Of a DNA stretch of 39,359 nucleotides, positions 17,154 to 24,290 are shown in pieces. The DNA is taken from contig SUXX01000019.1 of assembly GCA_015060735.1 (NCBI GenBank), forward strand, positions 1 through 39,359. Direction: 5' to 3'. The position numbers and the translations under genes are program-made. The first letter of the stretch is position 1. Each line of letters starts with the position of its first letter. The stretch is from Bacteroides sp. Lineage in GTDB: Bacteria > Bacteroidota > Bacteroidia > Bacteroidales > Bacteroidaceae. The notes under the pieces were generated by a model that had not been told where the DNA came from, did not search any database, and was given only the letters and a program-made list of their open reading frames with translations.

Positions 17154-17199
17154 AAAAAACGCCTGTGTCATAATGCGGAATCGCTATCAGGATGACACA
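17154..17199 (-). terminator. Terminator of the GNAT gene, built from dispersed repeat copy B
   Basis: TGTGTCAT (17164-17171) pairs with ATGACACA (17192-17199). On the minus strand the hairpin is followed by GGCGTTTTTTTT, giving a T8 tract, 31 bp after the stop of the minus-strand gene at 17231. Confidence 0.65.
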
Positions 17200-17230
17200 T
17201 TGACAGGGAATTCCTATTTTGATACAGTCT

Positions 17231-18214
17231 CTATCTGTAAAACCACCCGATGAGTCGGTTGAGCCACGACCATCGGAAGCGGAACCACCGACGGGTGCCG
17301 GTTTGCTTGCCACCGAAGTTCAAGATGAAATGCCGGTAGCCAGTCCGTTTGAAGGGAAGGCCGGTGTCTGCAAATTCAAAGTGGCGGTATCCGTGTTCGT
17401 GGGCGTAGCAGATGCCGGCCCAGATGGCCAGTAGGTTGGGGTGAAGCAGAGCGTAGGTTTTTCGCATTCCTCCCGAAAAGCATAACAAGGCATTCTCGCC
17501 GGAGAACATACAGAAAGAGCCCCCGATGATTTTCTCTTTGTATTTTACTAGAAAGATTTTAGCGATTTCTTTTTCGGGGTGTTGCCGGGTAAGTAACTGG
17601 AAAAGGTGCAAGTCGGGAAAGTGTTTCCTTATCTTGGCTGAATAGTTTCGCTTAAGCATTCGCAGGAAAGTATTCATGTCTTCTTCGCTCTCGGCCGGAC
17701 AGATGTAGGCTCCCCTTTGAAGAGCATGCTTGATTTTGCGTCGATGCGAAGCGTCCAATCGTTCTTCCGGGTCGAGGCTGTGTAAGGAGTTGTGGATGCG
17801 TAACCAATTGATGGCGAAGTAGTTGTTTCTTCGGAAAAACTTGTATCCAAAGAGGGCGGATGACAGGTTCCGAAATTCGATGAGGAAAGATTCTTTCAAG
17901 GCTTCTTGGGTGAGATGCTCCAGCATTTGTCCGAACAATTCTTCTTGGTTCAGGTTTTCATCGAAATATTCGCCTACGCCATACACTTCGCATCGTTTGA
18001 TGATGGAAGGTGGGAAAAGCCGGACACTTTGTCGCACTACGCCCAAAAGTTTGGCTACGGGTTGCTCGTCTATCGAAGCGACGATGAGTATAGGGTTATA
18101 ACCGGGCGTCTGTTCGTAGATATGAAACAGCTCGCTCGAATGGGGAAGCAACTTTCCCGCCAGGGGAGGAAGCAGGCTTCCCGAACGGTATGTCATCAAT
18201 CGGATGGGTTTCAT
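17231..18214 (-). CDS. GNAT/FemAB-like acyltransferase
   Basis: 327 residues from ATG 18214. The frame is open far upstream, but that part runs antisense through the nitroreductase gene and is not coding. The C-terminal half looks like the GNAT fold used by FemAB and Acetyltransf_6 proteins: KIIGGSFCMFSGENALLC, then AIWAGICYAHEHGYRHFEF and TGLPFKRTGYRHFILNFGG. Such enzymes transfer amino-acyl or acyl groups, often to peptidoglycan precursors or lipids; the substrate here is unknown. Lys/Arg are frequent and no signal is seen, so it is probably cytoplasmic. A TAAATTTG box ends 6 bp before this ATG, so translation may be leaderless or begin at Met7 (18196). Confidence 0.7.
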   Translation of the reverse strand: MKPIRLMTYRSGSLLPPLAGKLLPHSSELFHIYEQTPGYNPILIVASIDEQPVAKLLGVVRQSVRLFPPSIIKRCEVYGVGEYFDENLNQEELFGQMLEHLTQEALKESFLIEFRNLSSALFGYKFFRRNNYFAINWLRIHNSLHSLDPEERLDASHRRKIKHALQRGAYICPAESEEDMNTFLRMLKRNYSAKIRKHFPDLHLFQLLTRQHPEKEIAKIFLVKYKEKIIGGSFCMFSGENALLCFSGGMRKTYALLHPNLLAIWAGICYAHEHGYRHFEFADTGLPFKRTGYRHFILNFGGKQTGTRRWFRFRWSWLNRLIGWFYR

Positions 18215-18220
18215 TCCTTG

Positions 18221-18228
18221 CAAATTTA
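18221..18228 (-). promoter_or_regulatory. -7 box (TAAATTTG) immediately before the GNAT gene
   Basis: CAAATTTA on the plus strand is a perfect TAnnTTTG on minus. The G of the box is 6 bp before the ATG at 18214, so the transcript would begin at or within the start codon. No -33 element is seen. Confidence 0.4.
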
Positions 18229-18262
18229 CGCATTTTTTGTTTATGGTTTGCTGTTCATATTG

Positions 18263-18270
18263 TATATTTG
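18263..18270 (+). promoter_or_regulatory. -7 box (TATATTTG) of the nitroreductase operon
   Basis: Perfect TAnnTTTG, 28 bp before the ATG at 18299. A TTTG at 18236-18239 (23 bp upstream) is a possible -33 element. Confidence 0.6.
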
Positions 18271-18298
18271 TGGAGAAATTGCAATATAATGATAGAAT

Positions 18299-18835
18299 AT
18301 GGAACAATTCAGTGACTTGATAAAGAACAGACGCAGCATGCGAAAGTTCACGGAAGAAGAATTGACTCAAGAAGAAGTGGTGGCTCTGTTGCGAGCTGCA
18401 TTGATGTCGCCTTCGTCTAAGCGTACAAACAGTTGGCAATTCGTGGTGGTGGATGATAGAGAGACTTTGCAGAAATTGTCTCGTTGTAAGGAGATGGCCT
18501 CGTCTTTCTTGGCCGATGCCGCCTTGGGAATTGTCGTCATGGCCGACCCTCTGGCCAGCGATGTTTGGATTGAGGATGCAGCCATAGCATCGCTGATGAT
18601 TCAGTTGCAAGCCGAGGATTTGGGCTTGGGAAGTTGCTGGATACAAGTGCGTGAGCGTTTTACGGCCGATGGTGTCCCCTCGGGCGATTATGTACATGAT
18701 GTGTTGGATATTCCTTTGCAACTTCAGGTGCTTTCCATCATAGCCGTAGGTCATAAGGGCATGCAACGGAAGCCTTTCAATGAAGAACACTTGCAATGGG
18801 AAAAAGTACATATCAATAAATATGGTGGACAATAA
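18299..18835 (+). CDS. Nitroreductase family protein
   Basis: 178 residues. FMN-dependent nitroreductase family members reduce nitro groups, quinones or enones with NAD(P)H; the physiological substrate here is unknown. The FMN phosphate-binding start is visible (IKNRRSMRKF), with LMSPSSKRTNSWQFVVVDD and the C-terminal QAEDLGLGSCWIQVRER. There is no signal peptide. It is the first gene of a four-gene operon and its 3' end overlaps the next start by 14 bp. Confidence 0.9.
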   Translation: MEQFSDLIKNRRSMRKFTEEELTQEEVVALLRAALMSPSSKRTNSWQFVVVDDRETLQKLSRCKEMASSFLADAALGIVVMADPLASDVWIEDAAIASLMIQLQAEDLGLGSCWIQVRERFTADGVPSGDYVHDVLDIPLQLQVLSIIAVGHKGMQRKPFNEEHLQWEKVHINKYGGQ

Positions 18836-19607
18836 AAGGATAGTATTGATTGGGGCCGGCAATGTAGCTACTCATTTAGGAGTGGAGTTACAGAAGAACG
18901 GTTGCCACATTGTGCAGGTATATAGTCGTACGCAAGAATCGGCTTCGGCTTTGGCTGGAGCGTTGTCTGTGCCTTATACAACTTCGTTGGCCAATGTGTG
19001 TTGTGATGCTGATATATATATGGTAGCATTGACAGATGCTGCCTTCCAAGAGCAATTACCTTATATAATAAAAGGTAGGGAAGAGGCTTTGTTCGTTCAT
19101 ACGGCGGGTAGTCTCCCTATGTCGATATGGGAAGGAAAGGTGGCTCGACACGGTGTGTTTTATCCCATGCAAACATTCAGCAAGCAACGGAAGGTGGATT
19201 TTACAGAAGTGTCTTTTTTTGTGGAGGCTAGTGGATCAGCAGAGTTGGCATTGTTGAAAGGCCTGGCCGGATTACTCAGTCCGAAGGTATATGAGGCTAC
19301 TTCCGAACAGCGTAAGTATTTGCATTTGTCGGCAGTATTCGCTTGTAATTTTGCGAATCACATGTATGCTTTGAGTGCCTATTTGCTGAAGCAGAATCAT
19401 CTTCCTTTCGAGTCAATGTTGCCTTTGATTGATGAAACGGCTCGGAAAGTGCACGAGCTTTCGCCGAAAGATGCCCAGACAGGACCTGCCGTCCGACAAG
19501 ATTGGAATGTAATGTCTGCTCATCTGGATTTGTTGGCCGAAGAACCGGATGTCCGGGAACTTTATGAGAAAATAAGTGAAAGTATTCGCCAATTGAAAGG
19601 ACAATGA
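18822..19607 (+). CDS. Rossmann-fold and DUF2520 domain protein
   Basis: 261 residues from ATG 18822 ([16 protein letters not shown]). A further ATG 42 bp upstream is in frame but would extend deeper into the nitroreductase gene and precede the fold. Residues 6-100 form an NAD(P)-binding Rossmann domain ([13 protein letters not shown]). The C-terminal half is DUF2520 ([29 protein letters not shown]), a helical domain like that of 6-phosphogluconate/ProC-type dehydrogenases. Function unknown; probably a cytoplasmic reductase. It overlaps the nitroreductase by 14 bp and kdsC by 4 bp. Confidence 0.88.
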   Translation: MVDNKRIVLIGAGNVATHLGVELQKNGCHIVQVYSRTQESASALAGALSVPYTTSLANVCCDADIYMVALTDAAFQEQLPYIIKGREEALFVHTAGSLPMSIWEGKVARHGVFYPMQTFSKQRKVDFTEVSFFVEASGSAELALLKGLAGLLSPKVYEATSEQRKYLHLSAVFACNFANHMYALSAYLLKQNHLPFESMLPLIDETARKVHELSPKDAQTGPAVRQDWNVMSAHLDLLAEEPDVRELYEKISESIRQLKGQ

Positions 19608-20122
19608 TAAATTATGATTTAAAGAAAATAAAGGCAGTGGTTTTTGATGTGGATGGCGTGTTGAGTTGCGAGACGATATTGCTTCATCCCTCTGGAGAAC
19701 CGATGCGTTCGGTGAATATCAAGGACGGGTATGCCATACAGTTTGCCATGAAGGTAGGTTTGCTTGTAGCCATCATAACAGGTGGAAACACAGCATCCGT
19801 TCGTAAGCGTTGTGAAGGATTGGGAGTAAAAGATATCTATATGGGGGCTTCCATTAAGACTAAGGAATATGAACTTTTTAAAAGCAAATATGGCCTGAAG
19901 GATGACGAAGTGCTGTATATGGGAGATGATATCCCTGATTATGAGGTGATGCAGAGATGCGGGGTGCCTTGTTGTCCGGCCGATGCAGCACCGGAAGTGA
20001 AGGCGGTTTCTTTGTACATTTCTCATCGAAAAGGTGGTTATGGTTGTGCCCGTGATGTGATAGAGCAGGTGCTTCGTGCTCAAGGTAAATGGATGTCTGA
20101 TGAAAAAGCTTTTGGATGGTAA
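19604..20122 (+). CDS. kdsC: 3-deoxy-D-manno-octulosonate 8-phosphate phosphatase (KdsC-type HAD)
   Basis: 172 residues, the size of the capless C0 HAD phosphatase KdsC. It removes phosphate from KDO 8-phosphate in lipopolysaccharide core synthesis. HAD motifs: DVDGVLSCE (motif I, catalytic Asp pair), [15 protein letters not shown] (motif II), Lys in SIKTKEYE, and [11 protein letters not shown] (motif IV). The late [14 protein letters not shown] is typical of KdsC tails. The start overlaps the DUF2520 gene stop (ATGA), and the stop overlaps the longer of two possible maf starts. Confidence 0.92.
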   Translation: MINYDLKKIKAVVFDVDGVLSCETILLHPSGEPMRSVNIKDGYAIQFAMKVGLLVAIITGGNTASVRKRCEGLGVKDIYMGASIKTKEYELFKSKYGLKDDEVLYMGDDIPDYEVMQRCGVPCCPADAAPEVKAVSLYISHRKGGYGCARDVIEQVLRAQGKWMSDEKAFGW

Positions 20123-20127
20123 AGGAT

Positions 20128-20709
20128 ATGCTGGAAAATTTAGATAAATATAAGGTAGTACTGGCATCCAATTCTCCTCGAAGAAGAGAATTGTTGTCTG
20201 GTTTGGGAGTGAAATATGAAGTAAAGGTCTTGCCGGATGTGGATGAGTCTTATCCGGATGGTATGGAGGGTATGGAAATACCCCGTTACATTGCTTGTAA
20301 GAAGGCGGATGCCTACCGTTCGTTCATTCAAGCCAATGAGTTGGTCATAACTGCCGATACAATCGTGTGGCTGGAAGGGAAAGTGATGGGAAAACCGGCC
20401 GGTGAAGAAGAAGCACGCCTGATGCTGCACGCCTTGTCGGGACGTACGCATCAGGTCATTACGGGTGTTTGTTTGACGACTTCCGATATTCAGCGTAGCT
20501 TTTCTACTGTGACAGATGTTACCTTTGCCACTCTTACGGACGAGGAAATTGATTATTATGTCCGTACCTATCTGCCGATGGATAAGGCCGGTTCGTATGG
20601 CATTCAAGAGTGGATAGGCTTCATCGGAGTTGAAGGAATATCGGGAAGTTATTTCAATGTGATGGGACTTCCGATTCAACGCCTTTATACGGAGCTTCGC
20701 AAACTTTAG
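20128..20709 (+). CDS. maf: Maf family nucleotide pyrophosphatase
   Basis: 193 residues from ATG 20128, preceded by AAAGGAT. An in-frame ATG at 20116 would add four residues and overlap kdsC. It hydrolyses non-canonical or pyrimidine NTPs such as dTTP/UTP (YhdE type). The signature ASNSPRRRELLSGLG lies at the N-terminus, ADTIVWLEGKVMGKP holds the catalytic Asp, and AGSYGIQEWIGFIGVEGISG is the conserved C-terminal loop. It is last in the operon, and only 1 bp separates its stop from that of convergent doxX. Confidence 0.94.
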   Translation: MLENLDKYKVVLASNSPRRRELLSGLGVKYEVKVLPDVDESYPDGMEGMEIPRYIACKKADAYRSFIQANELVITADTIVWLEGKVMGKPAGEEEARLMLHALSGRTHQVITGVCLTTSDIQRSFSTVTDVTFATLTDEEIDYYVRTYLPMDKAGSYGIQEWIGFIGVEGISGSYFNVMGLPIQRLYTELRKL

Positions 20710-20710
20710 T

Positions 20711-21157
20711 TTAATAGTCGTAATTGTCTTCGTCTTCATCTTTGTGGATGCGTTTGTAAATGATGGCATCCACGGAGTATTTTCCCGGACCGGTAATATA
20801 TAATAGGATAAAAGTTATCAGATAGATGAATGACAATTCGCCTTGCGGGATGCTTCCTCCATGAATGTAAAAGAAAGCAACACTCATGACAATAATCATG
20901 GGAATCATACAGAGTCGGTACAAAAAACCGAGAGTGAAAGCTAGTGAACAGCATAATTCTCCGAAAATAACTAATGCTAACGTCAACTCTTTTCCGATGC
21001 CTATCGGGTCAGGAAAGGTGAAGTATAGTTCGGTATAGTTGCTCAGTTTGTCCAAGCCATGTGCCATTAGCATCAAGCCGAAGAAGATTCTTAAAGCGAG
21101 CAAGAGTAGGGAATACCCCCTTGAAGGGTCGGGTTTAAGGAATAGAAAAGTTTTCAT
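20711..21157 (-). CDS. DoxX family membrane protein
   Basis: 148 residues with about four hydrophobic helices. The DoxX hallmark is visible: LALRIFFGLMLMAHGLDKL in helix 1, then LALVIFGELCCSLAFTLGF in helix 2. The C-terminus is acidic (KDEDEDNYDY). DoxX proteins are small inner-membrane proteins linked to quinone or thiosulfate chemistry in some organisms, but their role here is unknown. No TAnnTTTG box was found upstream. Confidence 0.88.
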   Translation of the reverse strand: MKTFLFLKPDPSRGYSLLLLALRIFFGLMLMAHGLDKLSNYTELYFTFPDPIGIGKELTLALVIFGELCCSLAFTLGFLYRLCMIPMIIVMSVAFFYIHGGSIPQGELSFIYLITFILLYITGPGKYSVDAIIYKRIHKDEDEDNYDY

Positions 21158-21348
21158 ATGTCAATGTATTTAAAAGTTTATAAGTATAACAAAAAACCGG
21201 TTGATTTGGTTTTTGGGATTTTAAACATGTTGATAAATGGTTGAAGTATAATGGATTAATGCTTTGCTTTGTCAGAAGAAATGTTTGAGGATTCTGTGTG
21301 TAACTTCTGATGGGTGTTGGCGTTTTGTGAGGAAATACCGAAAATATG

Positions 21349-21393
21349 TTATAAAACATTGTATAAAAGAATGTTTTTTTTGATGTTTTATAA
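21349..21393. repeat. Operator-like inverted repeat upstream of the Tat-linked operon
   Basis: TTATAAAACAT (21349-21359) and ATGTTTTATAA (21383-21393) form a perfect 11-bp inverted repeat with a 23-nt spacer, ending 11 bp before the -7 box. The left part is itself near-palindromic (ATGTT-ATAA-AACAT). Confidence 0.5.
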
Positions 21394-21404
21394 AAAATAT
21401 CTGT

Positions 21405-21412
21405 TACTTTTG
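21405..21412 (+). promoter_or_regulatory. -7 box (TACTTTTG) of the Tat-linked oxidoreductase operon
   Basis: Perfect TAnnTTTG, 38 bp before the ATG at 21451. TTTG at 21379-21382 (22 bp upstream) may be the -33 element and overlaps the inverted repeat. Confidence 0.6.
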
Positions 21413-21450
21413 TGCTATTCTGAGTAAAATTGATTGAATGAACAATTGAA

Positions 21451-22521
21451 ATGGATAGAATCAAAGTAGGGTTGATTGGATTTGGACGAATGGGAGAATT
21501 TTATCTCTTGGCTATGAAATGTAGTAATTTATGGGATGTCGTTTATATCTGTGATACATCACCGATTTCTCGTGAATTAGCCGCTCAAAAATCCCCGGAA
21601 TCTAAGATTCTATCAGATGAATCTATTATATTTAATGACCCTGAAATTCAGGTTGTTGGCTTGTTTACTCTTGCTAATGTTCGTAAGAGTCAGATAGAAA
21701 AAGCGGTGGCTGCTGGAAAACATATTATAGCAGAAAAGCCGTTGGCTTATAACTTGGAAGATGAATGGGGTGCTGTTGAATTAATAGAAAAGACTCCGTT
21801 GGTTGCAACGGTCAATTTGTATTTGCGTAATGCTTGGTATACTCATAAGTTGAAAGAGGTGGTCAAGTCAGGGGAAATTGGTGAACTGGCTATTATACGT
21901 GTATGTCACATGACACCGGGTTTGTCTCCAGGTGAAGGACACGAATACGAAGGACCTTCCTTTCATGATTGTGGTATGCATTATGTGGATATTACTCGTT
22001 GGTTGGCAGATTCGGAATATAAAACCGGACATGCTCAGGCAATGAGAATGTGGAATTATAAAGATCCTTGGTGGTTGCAATGTCATGGCACATTCGAAAA
22101 TGGTGTCGTGTATGATATCACGCAAGGATTTGTTTATGGACAATTATCTAAGGATCAGACGCATAATTCTTATATGGAACTAATCGGGACTAAAGGAGTT
22201 GTGCGGATGACTCATGACTTTAATACAGCTGTGGTTGATATTCGTGGTGTGAATATCACAGAACGGATTGAGAGACCTCATGGTGGGAAAAATATACCTT
22301 ATTTATGTGATATGGTAGCAAACTCTATCATGACAGGCGTTCGAAATGAAAACTTGCCACAATTCCGTGATTCTGTGATAGCATCTGAATATGCGTGGAA
22401 AATGTTAGAAGATGCACGGAAGAATGAGCTGCCGGCTATCGGAAATTTGGATACGTTAGAAGAAATACATGCTCGACGTGCAGCGATGACCAATGGTTAT
22501 GGATTGTTGAAGAAAAGATGA
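21451..22521 (+). CDS. Gfo/Idh/MocA family oxidoreductase without export signal
   Basis: 356 residues starting directly with the Rossmann fold (VGLIGFGRMGEFY, residues 7-19), so it is cytoplasmic. EKP is at residues 95-97 (IIAEKPLAYN). The catalytic region reads PSFHDCGMHYVDITRWL, the D-x3-H pattern of inositol-dehydrogenase-like members. It probably oxidises or reduces a sugar or inositol derivative with NAD(H); the exact substrate is unknown. It is first in the operon with tatA, a Tat-exported paralogue, DUF1080 and an isomerase-like lipoprotein. It may reduce the keto sugar after uptake; that is inference. Its codon choice is plainer than that of the two downstream structural genes. Confidence 0.9.
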   Translation: MDRIKVGLIGFGRMGEFYLLAMKCSNLWDVVYICDTSPISRELAAQKSPESKILSDESIIFNDPEIQVVGLFTLANVRKSQIEKAVAAGKHIIAEKPLAYNLEDEWGAVELIEKTPLVATVNLYLRNAWYTHKLKEVVKSGEIGELAIIRVCHMTPGLSPGEGHEYEGPSFHDCGMHYVDITRWLADSEYKTGHAQAMRMWNYKDPWWLQCHGTFENGVVYDITQGFVYGQLSKDQTHNSYMELIGTKGVVRMTHDFNTAVVDIRGVNITERIERPHGGKNIPYLCDMVANSIMTGVRNENLPQFRDSVIASEYAWKMLEDARKNELPAIGNLDTLEEIHARRAAMTNGYGLLKKR

Positions 22522-22547
22522 ATTAAAATTAAAAATAGAATTTAAAA

Positions 22548-22745
22548 ATGAAAAGTTTATTGTTTTTAGGCAATATTGGTACTGGTGAAATAATTTTGAT
22601 TGCACTTGTCGTATTATTGCTGTATGGCGGAAAGAAAATTCCTGAACTGATGAAGGGAATCGGTAAGGGGGTGAAGAGTTTCAAGGACGGAATGAATGAA
22701 ATTGAAAAGGATATCACAGAAGATACTCCTAAAACAGAAAAATAA
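22548..22745 (+). CDS. tatA: Twin-arginine translocase subunit TatA
   Basis: 65 residues. TatA/TatE architecture is clear: short N-terminus, one transmembrane helix (about residues 13-27, [13 protein letters not shown]), the hinge GGKKIPEL, an amphipathic helix ([16 protein letters not shown]), and an acidic, charged tail. It forms the protein-conducting part of the Tat pore together with TatC. There is no TatB-like protein in the window, so this would be a minimal TatA-TatC system. It sits 26 bp after an oxidoreductase gene and 30 bp before the gene of a twin-arginine-signal protein, its likely cargo. Confidence 0.94.
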   Translation: MKSLLFLGNIGTGEIILIALVVLLLYGGKKIPELMKGIGKGVKSFKDGMNEIEKDITEDTPKTEK

Positions 22746-22775
22746 TTTTTTTACTAACCTTAAATAAAAAGTAAA

Positions 22776-24257
22776 ATGGGAAAAGAAATGTCTAGAAGAT
22801 CGTTCCTCAAGGCAGGTACGGCAGCAGCTATCGGTTTGTCAATGACTCCGGGTAGTGTATTTGCAAATGTAGATCAAAAGAAGAAGAAAAAAGGTGCTAA
22901 GGATGCTAAGTTGAAGATCCTGGGTGTAGGTATCGGTGGTAGAGGTGCCAGCGTTCTTCGCGGTCTTGAAACTGAAGATTTCATTGGTTTGTGTGACGTT
23001 GACTGGAAGTATGCAGATCCTATTTTCAAGCGTTATCCAAATGCCAAGAAGTACAATGACTACAAGGTGATGTTTGCTGAAATGTTGGATCAAGCTGACG
23101 CTGTTGTTGTTGCTACTGCTGACCATACTCACGCTATCATCGCTGCTGAAGCTATCGCTGCTGGTAAGCACGTATATTGCGAAAAGCCTTTGACTCACAG
23201 TGTTTACGAATCTCGTTTGTTGACTAAGTTGGCTGCTAAGCATAAAGTAGCAACTCAGATGGGTAACCAAGGTGCTTCTGGTGAAGGTGTACGCACTATG
23301 TGTAACTGGTTGTGGAATGGTGAAATCGGTGAAGTAACTAAGGTTGAAGCATTCACTGACCGTCCTATTTGGCCGCAAGGTTTGGAACGTCCGGAAGATA
23401 CTCCAGCAGTTCCTTCTACTATGAACTGGGATGCTTTCATCGGCCCGGCTCCTATGCGTCCTTACAACCCGATCTATACTCCATGGAACTTCCGTGGCTG
23501 GTGGGACTTCGGTACAGGTGCATTGGGTGATATGGCTTGCCACATCTTGCATCCGGTATTCAAGGCTTTGAAATTGGGTTACCCAACTAAGATTCAAGGT
23601 TCTTCTACTTTGTTGTTGTCTGAATCTTGTCCTCAAGCTCAGATTGTTAAGTTCGTATTCCCGGCTCGCGACAATATGCCTAAGGTTGCATTGCCAGAAG
23701 TTGAAGTATGGTGGTATGATGGTGGCTTGAAGCCAGAACGTCCTGCTGGTTTGCCTGCTGGTGTTGATATGAATGTATCAGGTGGTGGTGTTATCTTCTA
23801 CGGTACTAAGGATACAATGATTTGCGGTTGCTACGGTGAAAAGCCTTACTTGTTGTCAGGTCGCAAGCCTCAAGTTCCTAACATGTGTCGTGAAATCACA
23901 TTGTCTCACCAACAAGACTGGGTACGTGCTTGTAAGGAAGATGCTGCTACACGTGTTCCTAGTGCATCTGACTTCTCAGAAGCAGGTCCATTCAATGAAA
24001 TGGTAGTAATGGGTGTTGTTGCTGTTCGTTTGCAAGGTTTGAACCAAGAATTGCACTGGGATGGCGAAAAGATGGAATTCACTAACATTCCAGCTGATGC
24101 AACTATCCGTAGCGTCATCAAGGACGGCTTTACTATCAAGGATGGTCACCCGACATTCAAGAAGACTTTCACTGAACCGGTTAACGCTCGTAAGTTCGCT
24201 GCTGAATTGATCAAGCATAACTATCGTGAAGGTTGGACTTTGCCTGCAATGCCTTAA
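22776..24257 (+). CDS. Tat-exported Gfo/Idh/MocA family oxidoreductase
   Basis: 493 residues. The N-terminus is a consensus twin-arginine signal (SRRSFLK, residues 6-12; hydrophobic 13-25; likely cleavage after SVFA at 30). The Rossmann motif LGVGIGGRG is at 49-57, EKP at 136-138 (CEKPLTHS), and GTGALGDMACHILHP carries the D-x3-H pair. Tat export fits an NAD(P) enzyme that must fold with cofactor before leaving the cytoplasm. It probably oxidises the 3-OH of glycosides, by analogy with known 3-keto-glycoside operons. tatA lies 30 bp upstream, DUF1080 33 bp downstream. Codons are heavily biased to GGT, GCT, AAG, GAA and TTG, indicating high expression. Confidence 0.92.
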   Translation: MGKEMSRRSFLKAGTAAAIGLSMTPGSVFANVDQKKKKKGAKDAKLKILGVGIGGRGASVLRGLETEDFIGLCDVDWKYADPIFKRYPNAKKYNDYKVMFAEMLDQADAVVVATADHTHAIIAAEAIAAGKHVYCEKPLTHSVYESRLLTKLAAKHKVATQMGNQGASGEGVRTMCNWLWNGEIGEVTKVEAFTDRPIWPQGLERPEDTPAVPSTMNWDAFIGPAPMRPYNPIYTPWNFRGWWDFGTGALGDMACHILHPVFKALKLGYPTKIQGSSTLLLSESCPQAQIVKFVFPARDNMPKVALPEVEVWWYDGGLKPERPAGLPAGVDMNVSGGGVIFYGTKDTMICGCYGEKPYLLSGRKPQVPNMCREITLSHQQDWVRACKEDAATRVPSASDFSEAGPFNEMVVMGVVAVRLQGLNQELHWDGEKMEFTNIPADATIRSVIKDGFTIKDGHPTFKKTFTEPVNARKFAAELIKHNYREGWTLPAMP

Positions 24258-24290
24258 TAGATTATTTATAATTAATTAAAGAAAAAGAAA

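Noticed and set aside
18215-18862. N-terminal extension of the GNAT-like frame (about 216 further residues)
   Set aside because: It runs antisense through the whole nitroreductase gene, has low-complexity His/Gln/Ser-rich sequence, and the family-like part begins only after 18214.
21135-21464. 109-residue minus-strand frame before doxX
   Set aside because: AT-driven composition (Thr, Ser, Phe, Asn-rich), overlaps the doxX start and the promoter of the opposite operon.
22839-23636. 265-residue minus-strand frame opposite the Tat-exported oxidoreductase
   Set aside because: It arises from the biased codons of the real gene; composition is unlike a protein and no motif is present.
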